Positions 1-8,640 of a stretch of DNA of 64,000 nucleotides are shown here, one piece after another (the stretch's first letter is position 1; the number at the start of each line of letters is the position of its first letter). The stretch is from assembly GCF_014200045.1 (NCBI RefSeq), contig NZ_JACHOV010000002.1, positions 248,001-312,000 on the forward strand, in the 5' to 3' direction. Origin of the DNA: Rhizorhapis suberifaciens (GTDB taxonomy: Bacteria > Pseudomonadota > Alphaproteobacteria > Sphingomonadales > Sphingomonadaceae). The position numbers and the translations under genes are program-made. The notes below the pieces were generated by a model. It was not told where the DNA came from. It made no database searches and saw nothing but the letters and a program-made list of their open reading frames with translations.

Positions 1-2328
1 GCCGATCTGGCCATGCACATAGTGCTCCCCGAAGTCGACGGACGGCTATTTGCCGGTGTGGCGAGTTTCAAGCAAACAGCTATCATCGATGCCGATCTGG
101 AATATGCGCGGTCGGAGCATCGGGCGGAACCATCACGGATCAATGCCATAGTCGAACGGATCACTGCCTGGGTAAGGCTGGGGCAGAAGGCTGCGGATCA
201 ACGGCGGTTGGCGCTGATTCTTTCAACCTATCCCGGCAAGGACCATCAGATGGCCCATGCGGTCGGCCTTGACGCTTTGGCATCTGCTAAAGCGATTTTG
301 CATGATCTGTCTTGCGCAGGTTATGTAACGGATGATCGCGAGAACCTCGCCATTGCGCTTCAGACGGATCGATTGAGCTGGTCGCTGGAGGAATATCGCG
401 AGGCGCTGAAATGCGTGCCGGATACTTTGCGCGCGGAACTGTCCGCGGCTTGGGGGGAACCCGAGGACGACCCCTCAGCCCTCGACGGCAAATTTATATT
501 CGCGGCATTGCAAGCGGGGGCAGTCACGATTGCGCTGCAGCCGGAGCGCGGCATGCCCCACACGCGTGGCGATGATTATCATGATCTGTCGCGCTTGCCG
601 CGCCATGCCTATGTCGCCTTTTATCTCTGGCTGCGGGAGCAGGGGATCGATGCACTGCTGCATATCGGCGCGCACGGCACGCTGGAATGGCTGCCCGGCA
701 AATCGGTCGCCCTGTCGGACACCTGCTGGCCGGAGATACTCTTGGGGCCGACGCCCGTGATCTACCCCTTCATTGTCAACGATCCGGGCGAAGCTGCGCA
801 AGCCAAGCGCCGCATCGGGGCCGTGACGCTGGGGCATGTGCCGCCGCCGATGAAGGTGGCGGAAGGCGGCATGGGTCTGGCGCGTATAGAAGCGCTATTG
901 GACGAATTTTCCAATGCCGACGGACTTGATCCAGCCCGGCGCAACCGGTTGCAGTCCGACATCCGTTCCGAGGCGCAGGCGCTTGGGCTGGAAGAGGAAC
1001 TTGGTCTCGACAGCGCCACCACGACGATTGAAGCTATCTCCCGCATCGACAGGTTTGTTTGCGACGTGAAGGAAAGCCAGTTCGGCGACGGTTTGCATAT
1101 TTTCGGCCGGGGCGAGCATGGTGATGCGGAACGCAACGGGCTTCTGACGGCGCTTGCGGGGCGGCGCATCGCGCCGGGTCCGTCTGGCTCGCCCTTTCGC
1201 GGGCGGTCCGATGTACTGCCTACGGGCCGCAATCTATACACTATCGACCCACGCGCCGTGCCATCCCGCGCGGCCCATGAACAAGGCGTCAAGGTGGCGG
1301 AAGAACTCATCCGGCGGCACTTGCAGGATCATGGCGATTATCCCCGCAGACTGGTGGTGGACCTATGGGGCTCGGCTACGATGCGAACCGCGGGCGAAGA
1401 GTTCGCCATGGCTTTGCATCTATTGGGGGCGAAGCCCGTTTGGGATATGACATCAGAGCGAGTGTCGGGCGTGGAGATTCTGCCGCTTGTGCTGTTCGAC
1501 CGTCCCCGCATAGATGTGACGCTGCGGGTGTCCGGGCTGTTCCGGGACGCCTTTCCGACGCTTCCCGCGCTCTTCGGACAGGCGGTGCGGGCGTTGTGTG
1601 CACGCGATGAACCGCCGGAATGGAACCCCTTTGCCGGCCGCGCCGTCGCCCCGCGTGTCTATGGACCGCAACCGGGAAGTTATGGCCTGAACGTCGATTC
1701 TGGCGCTTTTAGCGTGCAGGATCGATTGGCGGCGGGCAGGGCCTGGCTTGCGGCGTCCAGCCATGCATTGGACATGGGGTCGGAACAGTTCGATCCTGAC
1801 GGCCTGCGGCTTCGCGTGGCGTCGGCGGACGCCTTTGTTCATTTGCAGGACCTTCCTGAAACGGACCTTCTGCTAGCTGCGGACTATGCGGCGCATGAGG
1901 CGGGGTTTGCCGCCGCGCAACTTGTGACGGGCGGATCGGCCAGCCTCTATCACCTGGACGCCCGTAATCCTGAGCAAGTCAGCGCGCGGACCCTGACAGA
2001 GGAAATTGCGCGTGTGGTGCGCGCCCGCGCTGCGCACCCCGACTGGGTGGCGGGCATGATGCGTCATGGGTTTCGTGGCGGAGCCGAACTGGCGGCAACG
2101 CTCGACCATCTAGGCATGTTTGCCCATCTCGCCGGGGCTGTGCCATCGCATCTCATCGACCTTTACCATGACGCGACCATGGGTCGGGAAGAGGTGCGCG
2201 ATTTCCTGACACGCGAAAATCCTGGTGCTTTGGCGGCCATGCAGGCTGGTTTTTCCGCGTTGCACGCAGCCGGGCTGTGGCGAACGCGCCGCAACTCCAT
2301 TCTCGCCAGCTTGGAAAGCCAGGCATGA
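1..2328 (+). CDS. cobN: Cobaltochelatase large subunit CobN, 3' part
   Basis: C-terminal 775 residues of the large subunit of the aerobic cobaltochelatase, which with CobS and CobT inserts Co2+ into hydrogenobyrinic acid a,c-diamide using ATP. The frame is open from base 1, so the true start lies outside the window; CobN proteins are usually about 1,100-1,300 residues, so several hundred are missing. The conserved core motif GAHGTLEWLPGK lies near residue 225 of the fragment, followed by the long chelatase domain shared with the magnesium chelatase H subunit. It ends in an ATGA overlap with cobG, indicating translational coupling. The identity is from family sequence and operon position. Confidence 0.95.
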   Translation, partial: ADLAMHIVLPEVDGRLFAGVASFKQTAIIDADLEYARSEHRAEPSRINAIVERITAWVRLGQKAADQRRLALILSTYPGKDHQMAHAVGLDALASAKAILHDLSCAGYVTDDRENLAIALQTDRLSWSLEEYREALKCVPDTLRAELSAAWGEPEDDPSALDGKFIFAALQAGAVTIALQPERGMPHTRGDDYHDLSRLPRHAYVAFYLWLREQGIDALLHIGAHGTLEWLPGKSVALSDTCWPEILLGPTPVIYPFIVNDPGEAAQAKRRIGAVTLGHVPPPMKVAEGGMGLARIEALLDEFSNADGLDPARRNRLQSDIRSEAQALGLEEELGLDSATTTIEAISRIDRFVCDVKESQFGDGLHIFGRGEHGDAERNGLLTALAGRRIAPGPSGSPFRGRSDVLPTGRNLYTIDPRAVPSRAAHEQGVKVAEELIRRHLQDHGDYPRRLVVDLWGSATMRTAGEEFAMALHLLGAKPVWDMTSERVSGVEILPLVLFDRPRIDVTLRVSGLFRDAFPTLPALFGQAVRALCARDEPPEWNPFAGRAVAPRVYGPQPGSYGLNVDSGAFSVQDRLAAGRAWLAASSHALDMGSEQFDPDGLRLRVASADAFVHLQDLPETDLLLAADYAAHEAGFAAAQLVTGGSASLYHLDARNPEQVSARTLTEEIARVVRARAAHPDWVAGMMRHGFRGGAELAATLDHLGMFAHLAGAVPSHLIDLYHDATMGREEVRDFLTRENPGALAAMQAGFSALHAAGLWRTRRNSILASLESQA

Positions 2329-3470
2329 GCAGCAACCCCCGCATGAGCGCCTCAATCAAAGGCTGGTGCCCCAATGCATGGCGTCCAATGATGGCCGGAG
2401 ACGGGCTGCTGGTGCGAGTGCGGCCGCGGGTGGGTCGTCTTACCCGTGCTCAAACCATCGGCTTGTGTGAAGCCGCCCTGGCCCATGGTTCAGGGTTGAT
2501 CGACTTGACCAGTCGCGCCAACCTTCAGATTCGCGGCGTAAGCGAAAGCGCTTGGCCGGCATTGATTGCCATCCTCGTGGATCTCGGTCTTGTCGACCCT
2601 GATCCTGTCACCGAGGCAAGGCGCAACATTTTGGTCGCGCCCGATTGGGTGCCGGGAGATGGAACTGAACGCATCGCGACCGCCCTGATGGAGCGGCTCG
2701 ACGATTTGCCGGAACTGCCCGCAAAAGTCGGATTTGCGATTGATGCGGGCCTGTCTTCGGCTCTGAGCCAGGATCCTGGTGATTTCCGGATTGAGCGGGG
2801 CCAATCAGGCGGTTTGATCCTGAGGGCGGACGGGCGCGATACCGGCGTCGCTATTGCCCTTGGGACAGAAGCCGACGCCCTTATTGGTTTAGCGCACTGG
2901 TTTGTGGAATCTGGCGGCGTCCGTGCGGGACGGATGGCGCGCCACGAGGCGCTTCTTCCAGACTGGGCATTGGGAGAAGAATATCCGGCGGCTGCAGCAT
3001 TGCGTTCTCAACCGGGAAAGCATCCTTGTGGTGCGGCATATGGCTTGCCCTTCGGTCGGATTGAGGCGCAGGCCCTGATCAATTTGATGCTGTCCAGCAG
3101 CGCAGAGGCGTTGCGGATCACCCCTTGGCGCATAGTAATTTTGGAAGGTGCCGATTCGGGCGAAGCAGACGGCTTTGTTCACGATCCTGCCAACGCTGCG
3201 ATTCGGGTGGATGCCTGCCCCGGAGCACCCTCCTGTCCGCAGGCAACGGTAGAAACGCGTGATATCGCCAACCGCCTTATGCCCCATATCGCCGGCCGAT
3301 TGCACGTGTCGGGTTGCGCAAAGGGTTGTGCCCGCGCCCAGCCTGCCGATGTCACCCTGACGGGATGCAACGGTCTTTTCGATTTGGCCTTTCATGCCCG
3401 TGCTGGGGAGCCGCCCGCCCTGTCGGGGCTGAGCGCTGCCCAGACGCTTAATCTTTTTGGAGCCACTTGA
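2325..3470 (+). CDS. cobG: Precorrin-3B synthase CobG
   Basis: 381-residue member of the nitrite/sulfite reductase ferredoxin-like family; CobG uses O2 to convert precorrin-3A to precorrin-3B and marks the aerobic cobalamin route. The C-terminal half has the Fe-S cysteine pattern of the family: C-x5-C in ACPGAPSCPQ and C-x3-C in SGCAKGCARAQ. The start is the ATG overlapping the cobN stop (ATGA); an upstream GTG/TTG extension would run into cobN. The stop overlaps the cobH start by one base. Catalysis is assigned from the family, not shown here. Confidence 0.95.
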   Translation: MSSNPRMSASIKGWCPNAWRPMMAGDGLLVRVRPRVGRLTRAQTIGLCEAALAHGSGLIDLTSRANLQIRGVSESAWPALIAILVDLGLVDPDPVTEARRNILVAPDWVPGDGTERIATALMERLDDLPELPAKVGFAIDAGLSSALSQDPGDFRIERGQSGGLILRADGRDTGVAIALGTEADALIGLAHWFVESGGVRAGRMARHEALLPDWALGEEYPAAAALRSQPGKHPCGAAYGLPFGRIEAQALINLMLSSSAEALRITPWRIVILEGADSGEADGFVHDPANAAIRVDACPGAPSCPQATVETRDIANRLMPHIAGRLHVSGCAKGCARAQPADVTLTGCNGLFDLAFHARAGEPPALSGLSAAQTLNLFGAT

Positions 3471-4099
3471 TGCCACATATCTATGAAACCGATGGCACGG
3501 CGATCTACCGTCAATCCTTTGGAATCATTCGCGCAGAAGCCGATCTTGCGCGCTTCTCCCCGGATGAAGAACAGGTCGCCGTTCGAATGATCCATGCCGC
3601 CGGGGTCGTGGAACTTGCCTCGAAGATCCACTTTTCCACCGATTTTGTCCGGGTGGCCCGCGCGACGCTCGAAAACGGTGCGCCCATTCTGTGCGATGCG
3701 CGTATGGTGACGGAGGGCATCACTCGTGCGCGCCTGCCGGCCGACAACGCATTAATCTGCACGCTGCACGCTCCCCAGGTGGCGGAGCTGGCCCAATCGA
3801 TGTCCAACACTCGCTCTGCCGCTGCACTGGAGCTTTGGCGTCCGCATCTGGCCGGCGCCCTCGTTGCAATTGGAAATGCGCCCACGGCGTTATTTCACCT
3901 GCTGAACATGCTGGAGGACCCCGATTGTCCCCGACCAGCAGCAATCATCGGCTGCCCCGTCGGCTTTGTAGGCGCAGTCGAATCCAAAGCGGCACTGTGG
4001 TCGGCGCAGCCCGTGCCCTCCTGCATTGTCGAGGGCCGGATGGGCGGCAGCGCGATTACCGTTGCTGCGATCAATGCCATTGCGAGCCGTGCGGAATGA
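3470..4099 (+). CDS. cobH: Precorrin-8X methylmutase CobH
   Basis: 209 residues, the usual length for the family. CobH moves the C11 methyl group to C12, turning precorrin-8X into hydrogenobyrinic acid. The conserved catalytic histidine is at residue 42 in RMIHAAG, and the family motifs VTEGITR and GCPVGFVGAVESK are present. The ATG at 3470 is taken as start, overlapping the cobG stop by one base; a TTG three bases upstream is less likely. The stop overlaps the cobI ATG. Confidence 0.96.
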   Translation: MPHIYETDGTAIYRQSFGIIRAEADLARFSPDEEQVAVRMIHAAGVVELASKIHFSTDFVRVARATLENGAPILCDARMVTEGITRARLPADNALICTLHAPQVAELAQSMSNTRSAAALELWRPHLAGALVAIGNAPTALFHLLNMLEDPDCPRPAAIIGCPVGFVGAVESKAALWSAQPVPSCIVEGRMGGSAITVAAINAIASRAE

Positions 4100-4821
4100 A
4101 GCCCGGCGTGGTTCACGGGGTAGGGCTGGGTCCGGGTTCACAAGATCTGCTCAGCGTCCGGGCGGACCGGCTGGTGCGTGGGGCGCGTCATGTCGCCTAT
4201 TTCCGCAAAGCCGGAAAGCCGGGGCAGGCGCGGCGGATCGTTGAGGGAATGCTGCGCGCCGATGTGGTCGAACTGCCCATGGAATATCCGGTAACCACGG
4301 AAATTCCGGTGGCCGATCCGCGCTACAATGGTTGCCTTTCGACATTTTATGCCGACTGCACTCGCCACCTGGCGACACTCGCCCGCGCGGGTGAGGACGT
4401 TGTCGTCCTGTGCGAAGGCGATCCGTTTTTCTACGGCTCGTTCATGCATCTGTACACGCGGCTTTGGGATCAGGTGCCGGTAGAGGTTGTGCCCGGCATT
4501 ACCGGCATGTCGGGCGCGTGGACGGCAACGGGCATCCCCATGACCTGGGGCGATGATGTGCTCACGGTGCTGACGGCTACCCTTCCCGAAGAGAATCTTG
4601 CACGCCGTATCCGCGATACCGACGCACTGGTGGTCATGAAGATCGGCCGCAATCTCGACAAGCTTCGCCGAGCGGTCACCGCCGCCGGACGGGATCATGA
4701 GGCATGGTTGGTGGAATATGCGGCCATGGCAGGTCAGCGCGTCACGCGACTGAGCGAAGCCGACGCGGTAGCTCCTTATTTCTCGATCCTGCTGATTCAT
4801 GGCCAGGGACGGCGGCCATGA
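4096..4821 (+). CDS. cobI: Precorrin-2 C20-methyltransferase CobI
   Basis: 241-residue SAM-dependent tetrapyrrole methyltransferase that makes precorrin-3A from precorrin-2. The N-terminal glycine loop GVGLGPGSQDLL, the mid-protein CEGDPFFYGS and the substrate-cleft VVPGITGMSGAW are all typical of the CobI/CbiL branch. The frame stays open upstream but that part only shadows cobH; the ATG at 4096 overlaps the cobH stop in ATGA fashion and gives a normal-length protein. It is followed by another 4-nt overlap into cobJ. Confidence 0.95.
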   Translation: MKPGVVHGVGLGPGSQDLLSVRADRLVRGARHVAYFRKAGKPGQARRIVEGMLRADVVELPMEYPVTTEIPVADPRYNGCLSTFYADCTRHLATLARAGEDVVVLCEGDPFFYGSFMHLYTRLWDQVPVEVVPGITGMSGAWTATGIPMTWGDDVLTVLTATLPEENLARRIRDTDALVVMKIGRNLDKLRRAVTAAGRDHEAWLVEYAAMAGQRVTRLSEADAVAPYFSILLIHGQGRRP

Positions 4822-5567
4822 GCGGCTGGATCGCCATTGCGGGATTAGGGCCGGGCGATGAAGCGCTGACCACGCCAGAGGTTGAGGCAGCTTTGGCGCA
4901 GGCGACAGACGTCGTCGGCTATATTCCCTATGTCGCCCGGGTAATGCCGCGCCCCGGACTGACGCTGCACAGTTCCGACAACCGGGTGGAAGTGGACCGC
5001 GCAATCCATGCCCTGGAAATGGCGGCGGCTGGACGCAAGGTAGTTGTGGTTTCGTCGGGCGATCCTGGCATCTTCGCGATGGCGGCGGCGGTGTTCGAAG
5101 CGCTGGAGACTGATCCCGACAAGTGGCGCGATCTCGACATCCGCGTGCTGCCAGGCATAACAGCCATGCTGGCCGCGAGCGCCCGGGCTGGCGCGCCGCT
5201 GGGGCACGATTTCTGCGTCATTAACCTGTCCGATAATTTGAAGCCCTGGGCGTTGATCGAACGTCGCTTGCGCCTGGCGGCGGAAGCTGACTTTGCCATC
5301 GCCATCTATAATCCGCGATCGAAAGCGCGACCCGAGGGGTTCACCAATGCCCTGGCTCTGCTGCGCGACATTTGTCAGGATGACCGTCCGGTTCTATTCG
5401 CCCGTGCCGTTACCACCCCACAGGAATGTTTGCGGATAACGCCTTTGTCGGATGCGCGGTCCGATATGGCGGACATGCGTACGCTGGTGATTATCGGTTC
5501 CAGCAAGACTCGGCTGATCGAACGCCCGGGCGGCTCAATCCTCTATACCCCCCGGTGGGCGTCATGA
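4818..5567 (+). CDS. cobJ: Precorrin-3B C17-methyltransferase CobJ
   Basis: 249-residue SAM-dependent methyltransferase that methylates C17 of precorrin-3B with ring contraction to give precorrin-4. Motifs visible are IAGLGPGDEALTTP at the N-terminus, VSSGDPGIFAMA and IYNPRSKARP, the last being characteristic of the CobJ/CbiH branch. The start is the ATG overlapping the cobI stop; the open frame upstream is cobI antiphase. Its last 25 bases overlap, tail to tail, the 3' end of cobK on the other strand. Confidence 0.95.
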   Translation: MSGWIAIAGLGPGDEALTTPEVEAALAQATDVVGYIPYVARVMPRPGLTLHSSDNRVEVDRAIHALEMAAAGRKVVVVSSGDPGIFAMAAAVFEALETDPDKWRDLDIRVLPGITAMLAASARAGAPLGHDFCVINLSDNLKPWALIERRLRLAAEADFAIAIYNPRSKARPEGFTNALALLRDICQDDRPVLFARAVTTPQECLRITPLSDARSDMADMRTLVIIGSSKTRLIERPGGSILYTPRWAS

Positions 5568-6292
5568 TTCAGCCAGCGCACCACTTCCTCAACGTCATTC
5601 GTCTCCAGTCTTGGCGGCAGGACGGGGCGGTCGATGATGATCACCGGAAGGCCCAGTCGGCGCGCGGCGATCAATTTGGCCTCGGCTCCATGGCCCCCGG
5701 CATTCTTGCAAATCACTATGTCGATGGCGTGAGTCTGCATCAGCCTCGTGTCGCCATCGGCGGTGAAGGGTCCTCGCTCGACCACGAGGCTGTGATGCGG
5801 CAGGAGCGGAGTATTTCCAGACGCATCCACGAAGCGCAAAAGATAATGATGCTGAGGCTGCGTGGCAAAAGCATCCACATGCATGCGCCCCAAAGCCAGC
5901 ATGACACGGCGCGAAGGGCCCGCCAGGACCCCCACCGCCGCGTCGACATTGCCCACCGCCTGCCACCGGTCCCCGGCGACGGGTCTCCAAGGTGGACGGG
6001 TGAGGGCGATATGCGCAATGCGCGCCTTACCCGCGGCGATAACCGCATTGGTGCTGATCGTGGCGGCGAATGGGTGAGTGGCATCCACCAGATGCGTCAC
6101 TTCATTGTCGCGCAGGTAGTGCGCGAGGCCATCGGCTCCGCCAAAGCCCCCTATACGGATCGGCACCGGCTGCGCCTTTGGGTGTTCGACCCGTCCTGCA
6201 TAGCTCAAGGTCGTGCGTATGCTGCGCTGGGCAAGGACCGCAACCAGCGCGCTTGCCTCCGTAGTACCTCCCAGGACAAGGACGTTTGGAAT
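5543..6292 (-). CDS. cobK: Precorrin-6A reductase CobK, probable ATT start
   Basis: NADPH-dependent reductase of precorrin-6A to dihydroprecorrin-6Y (precorrin-6B). Motifs: VDATHPFAA, LALGRMH and ICKNAGG. The conventional start at 6208 (TTG) would cut off the conserved N-terminus; reading further upstream in frame gives NVLVLGGTTEAS, the expected nucleotide-binding start of CobK. No ATG, GTG or TTG precedes that motif in the part of the antisense frame I read across cobL (to about 6420). An ATT at 6292 would give 249 residues, the normal family length, so it is used here provisionally. The gene is the only one reversed in the operon and would overlap cobL head to head by 2 bases and cobJ tail to tail by 25. 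Confidence 0.88.
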   Translation of the reverse strand: MPNVLVLGGTTEASALVAVLAQRSIRTTLSYAGRVEHPKAQPVPIRIGGFGGADGLAHYLRDNEVTHLVDATHPFAATISTNAVIAAGKARIAHIALTRPPWRPVAGDRWQAVGNVDAAVGVLAGPSRRVMLALGRMHVDAFATQPQHHYLLRFVDASGNTPLLPHHSLVVERGPFTADGDTRLMQTHAIDIVICKNAGGHGAEAKLIAARRLGLPVIIIDRPVLPPRLETNDVEEVVRWLNHDAHRGV

Positions 6293-7499
6293 GTCTGATG
6301 CTCCTGATGCGGCGTGGCTGACGATTGTAGGGCTGGGTGAAGACGGCCCGTCGGGCCTTTCCCTAGCAAGCCGCGAAGCGCTGGCGCAAGCCGAACTGGT
6401 GGCAGGTGCCGTGCGCCATCTGCTGCTGCTGCCGGATATTGCCTGCGAAACGATGGAATGGCCGGCGCCCTTCGATCAGGGAATTGCTCAGCTTTTGCAG
6501 CACCGGGGCCGGCGGGTGGTTATGCTGGCGTCAGGCGATCCTTTCTGGTTTGGCGCGGGTTCGGTGGTCGCTAAGCATCTCACCCCTGGCGAATGGGTCG
6601 CTTATCCCGCTCCTTCGACATTTAGCCTTGCCGCATCCCGGCTTGGTTGGGCACTCGATGAAACGGCCTGTCTGGGGCTGCACGCGGCTTCCTTTTCGCG
6701 GCTACGCCCACATCTTGCACCGGGTCAACGTCTGCTTGTGTTGGTACGGGATGGTAAGGCGGTGGCTGAACTCGCCGATTATCTGAGCGGTTGCGGCTTC
6801 GGAACATCGAAATTGCATGTGCTCGAAGCCCTGGGCGGCCCTCGCGAACGGATATGTGAGACAAGAGCCGAAGCGCCTGCGTGGGAAGATATCGCTCATC
6901 CCGTTGCCGTGGGCATCGAATGTGCAGGGGAGGGGGCCGTCCTCTCCCGCGTTTCTGGCATAAGCAATGCCCTGTTCGACCATGATGGACAGATCAGCAA
7001 GCAACCGGTGCGGGCTCTCACCCTATCCGCGCTGGCGCCTCGGCCGGGCGAAACCTTGTGGGATATCGGCGCGGGGTCGGGATCGGTCGGCATCGAATGG
7101 TTGCTCTCGCATCCCACGACACAGGCGATCGCGTTTGAGAGCGATCCAGTTCGTGCCGCGCGGGCGACAGCCAATGCGGAGGCGCTGGGCGTCGACCGGC
7201 TGAACGTGATCCTTGGTTCGGCACCGCAGATATTGGAAGGGCACCGTGCCCCGGACGCGGTATTTATCGGCGGCGGCTTGTCGCAGTCATTGCTGGAAAT
7301 ATTGTGGTCGCGACTAACCGTCGGCACCCGTTTGGTGGCGAACGCGGTGACGCTTGAATCTGAAGCGCTGCTTTCCCAATGGCATGCCTTGAAAGGCGGC
7401 AATCTCCTGCGGATCGAACTATCCGAAGCTGCTCCGCTCGGCGCCCGGCGTGGCTGGCGCGCTCATTATCCGATTGTGCAATGGAGCGTGGTTCTTTGA
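6291..7499 (+). CDS. cobL: Precorrin-6Y C5,15-methyltransferase CobL
   Basis: 402-residue two-domain enzyme that methylates C5 and C15 and decarboxylates the ring C acetate to give precorrin-8X. The N-terminal half is a tetrapyrrole methyltransferase (IVGLGEDGPSGLS, ASGDPFWFGAG); the C-terminal half is a CbiT-like class I methyltransferase with the SAM motif WDIGAGSGSVGIEWLL at about residue 260. The fusion of both halves is normal for the aerobic CobL. The ATG at 6291 is used; the frame upstream is only antisense cobK. The 3' end overlaps cobE by 19 bases. Confidence 0.95.
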   Translation: MSDAPDAAWLTIVGLGEDGPSGLSLASREALAQAELVAGAVRHLLLLPDIACETMEWPAPFDQGIAQLLQHRGRRVVMLASGDPFWFGAGSVVAKHLTPGEWVAYPAPSTFSLAASRLGWALDETACLGLHAASFSRLRPHLAPGQRLLVLVRDGKAVAELADYLSGCGFGTSKLHVLEALGGPRERICETRAEAPAWEDIAHPVAVGIECAGEGAVLSRVSGISNALFDHDGQISKQPVRALTLSALAPRPGETLWDIGAGSGSVGIEWLLSHPTTQAIAFESDPVRAARATANAEALGVDRLNVILGSAPQILEGHRAPDAVFIGGGLSQSLLEILWSRLTVGTRLVANAVTLESEALLSQWHALKGGNLLRIELSEAAPLGARRGWRAHYPIVQWSVVL

Positions 7500-7861
7500 T
7501 TGTGGCAGGCTTTGGCTTTCGGAAGGCAGCCGACCTTTCCTCTCTCCGGGCGGCGCTGGCATTGGCGCAAGCAGGAAATCCGCCTGTGTCCGCGCTCGCT
7601 GCGCCGGACGACAAGGCTCCGGCGCTTGCCACTCTGGCTGAGCTTTTGGGCCTGCCGCTGATCGCCGTCTCACAGGAGGCGTTGAGGGCAGCGCCCACCC
7701 AAACTCAATCTGCTGCAAGCCTGGGTGCCCGCGCGACCGGTAGCGTCGCCGAGGCGGCGGCTCTGGCCGCGGCAGGTCCGAGCGCACGCCTGATCACTAG
7801 CCGTCATATTTCGCCCGATCGAATGGCAAGCTGTGCCATCGCCCAAGGAACCCTCTCATGA
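7481..7861 (+). CDS. cobE: CobE / CbiG C-terminal domain protein
   Basis: 126-residue protein matching the small CobE family, equivalent to the C-terminal domain of the anaerobic-pathway CbiG. The pattern is an N-terminal [12 protein letters not shown] strand, then [13 protein letters not shown] and a C-terminal [14 protein letters not shown] stretch. CobE is found in aerobic cobalamin operons, but its exact function in the aerobic route is unsettled. The ATG at 7481 gives the family N-terminus; a longer frame upstream merely shadows cobL. Overlaps cobL by 19 bases and cobM by 4. Confidence 0.88.
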   Translation: MERGSLIVAGFGFRKAADLSSLRAALALAQAGNPPVSALAAPDDKAPALATLAELLGLPLIAVSQEALRAAPTQTQSAASLGARATGSVAEAAALAAAGPSARLITSRHISPDRMASCAIAQGTLS

Positions 7862-8640
7862 CCGTCCATTTCATAGGTGCTGGCCCTGGCGCTCCCGATC
7901 TTTTGACCTTGCGCGGCCGCGATCTGATCGCTTCATGCCAAGTGTGCCTCTATGCCGGTTCGCTGGTTCCGGCCGCCATATTGGACCACTGTCCGCCCGG
8001 CGCGCATATTGTCGATAGTGCGCCTATGTCTCTCGACGACATCATGGCGGAAATCCGGGCAGCCCATGCCGCCGGGCACGATGTCGCTCGGCTGCATTCG
8101 GGGGATCTGTCCATCTGGTCGGCCATGGGGGAGCAACTGCGTCGTTTGCGGGCAATGGGGGTGCCGTACACGGTAACGCCCGGCATCCCTGCCTTCGCCG
8201 CGGCCGCAGCTGCGCTTCAGGTGGAACTGACCCTACCAGAGCTGGCGCAATCAGTCGTTCTCACTCGCACGCCCGGGCGGGCCAGCACCATGCCGCCGGA
8301 TGAAAGCTTGACCAAATTCGCGGCGACCGGCGCTACGCTGGCTATCCATCTATCGATTCACAATCTCGATCATGTGATCTCCAGCCTGGTCCCGGCCTAT
8401 GGCCATGACTGCCCAGTTGCGGTGGTGTGGCGGGCGAGTTGGCCCGATCAGCAGATCGTGCGCGCTACCCTTGCGACCGTTCAGGAGGCGGTTGCCGACA
8501 GCATGGAGCGCACCGCGCTAATTCTGGTAGGCCGCGTACTGACGGCAGAAGCCTTTGCCGAAAGTAGCCTTTACGCCCCCGATTATGACCGCCGCTTTCG
8601 ACCCCGGGCGGGTTCTTCTTTCTTTAGGGCTCCAGAATGA
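7858..8640 (+). CDS. cobM: Precorrin-4 C11-methyltransferase CobM
   Basis: 260-residue SAM-dependent methyltransferase that makes precorrin-5 from precorrin-4. Family motifs: [16 protein letters not shown] at the N-terminus, [13 protein letters not shown] and [13 protein letters not shown], then the LTRTPGRAS segment common in the CobM/CbiF branch. The start ATG overlaps the cobE stop and the stop overlaps the cobB ATG, both by 4 bases. Confidence 0.96.
   Translation: MTVHFIGAGPGAPDLLTLRGRDLIASCQVCLYAGSLVPAAILDHCPPGAHIVDSAPMSLDDIMAEIRAAHAAGHDVARLHSGDLSIWSAMGEQLRRLRAMGVPYTVTPGIPAFAAAAAALQVELTLPELAQSVVLTRTPGRASTMPPDESLTKFAATGATLAIHLSIHNLDHVISSLVPAYGHDCPVAVVWRASWPDQQIVRATLATVQEAVADSMERTALILVGRVLTAEAFAESSLYAPDYDRRFRPRAGSSFFRAPE

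Noticed and set aside
5426-6298. 290-codon plus-strand frame across cobK
   Set aside because: Antisense to the conserved cobK protein; no recognisable motif.
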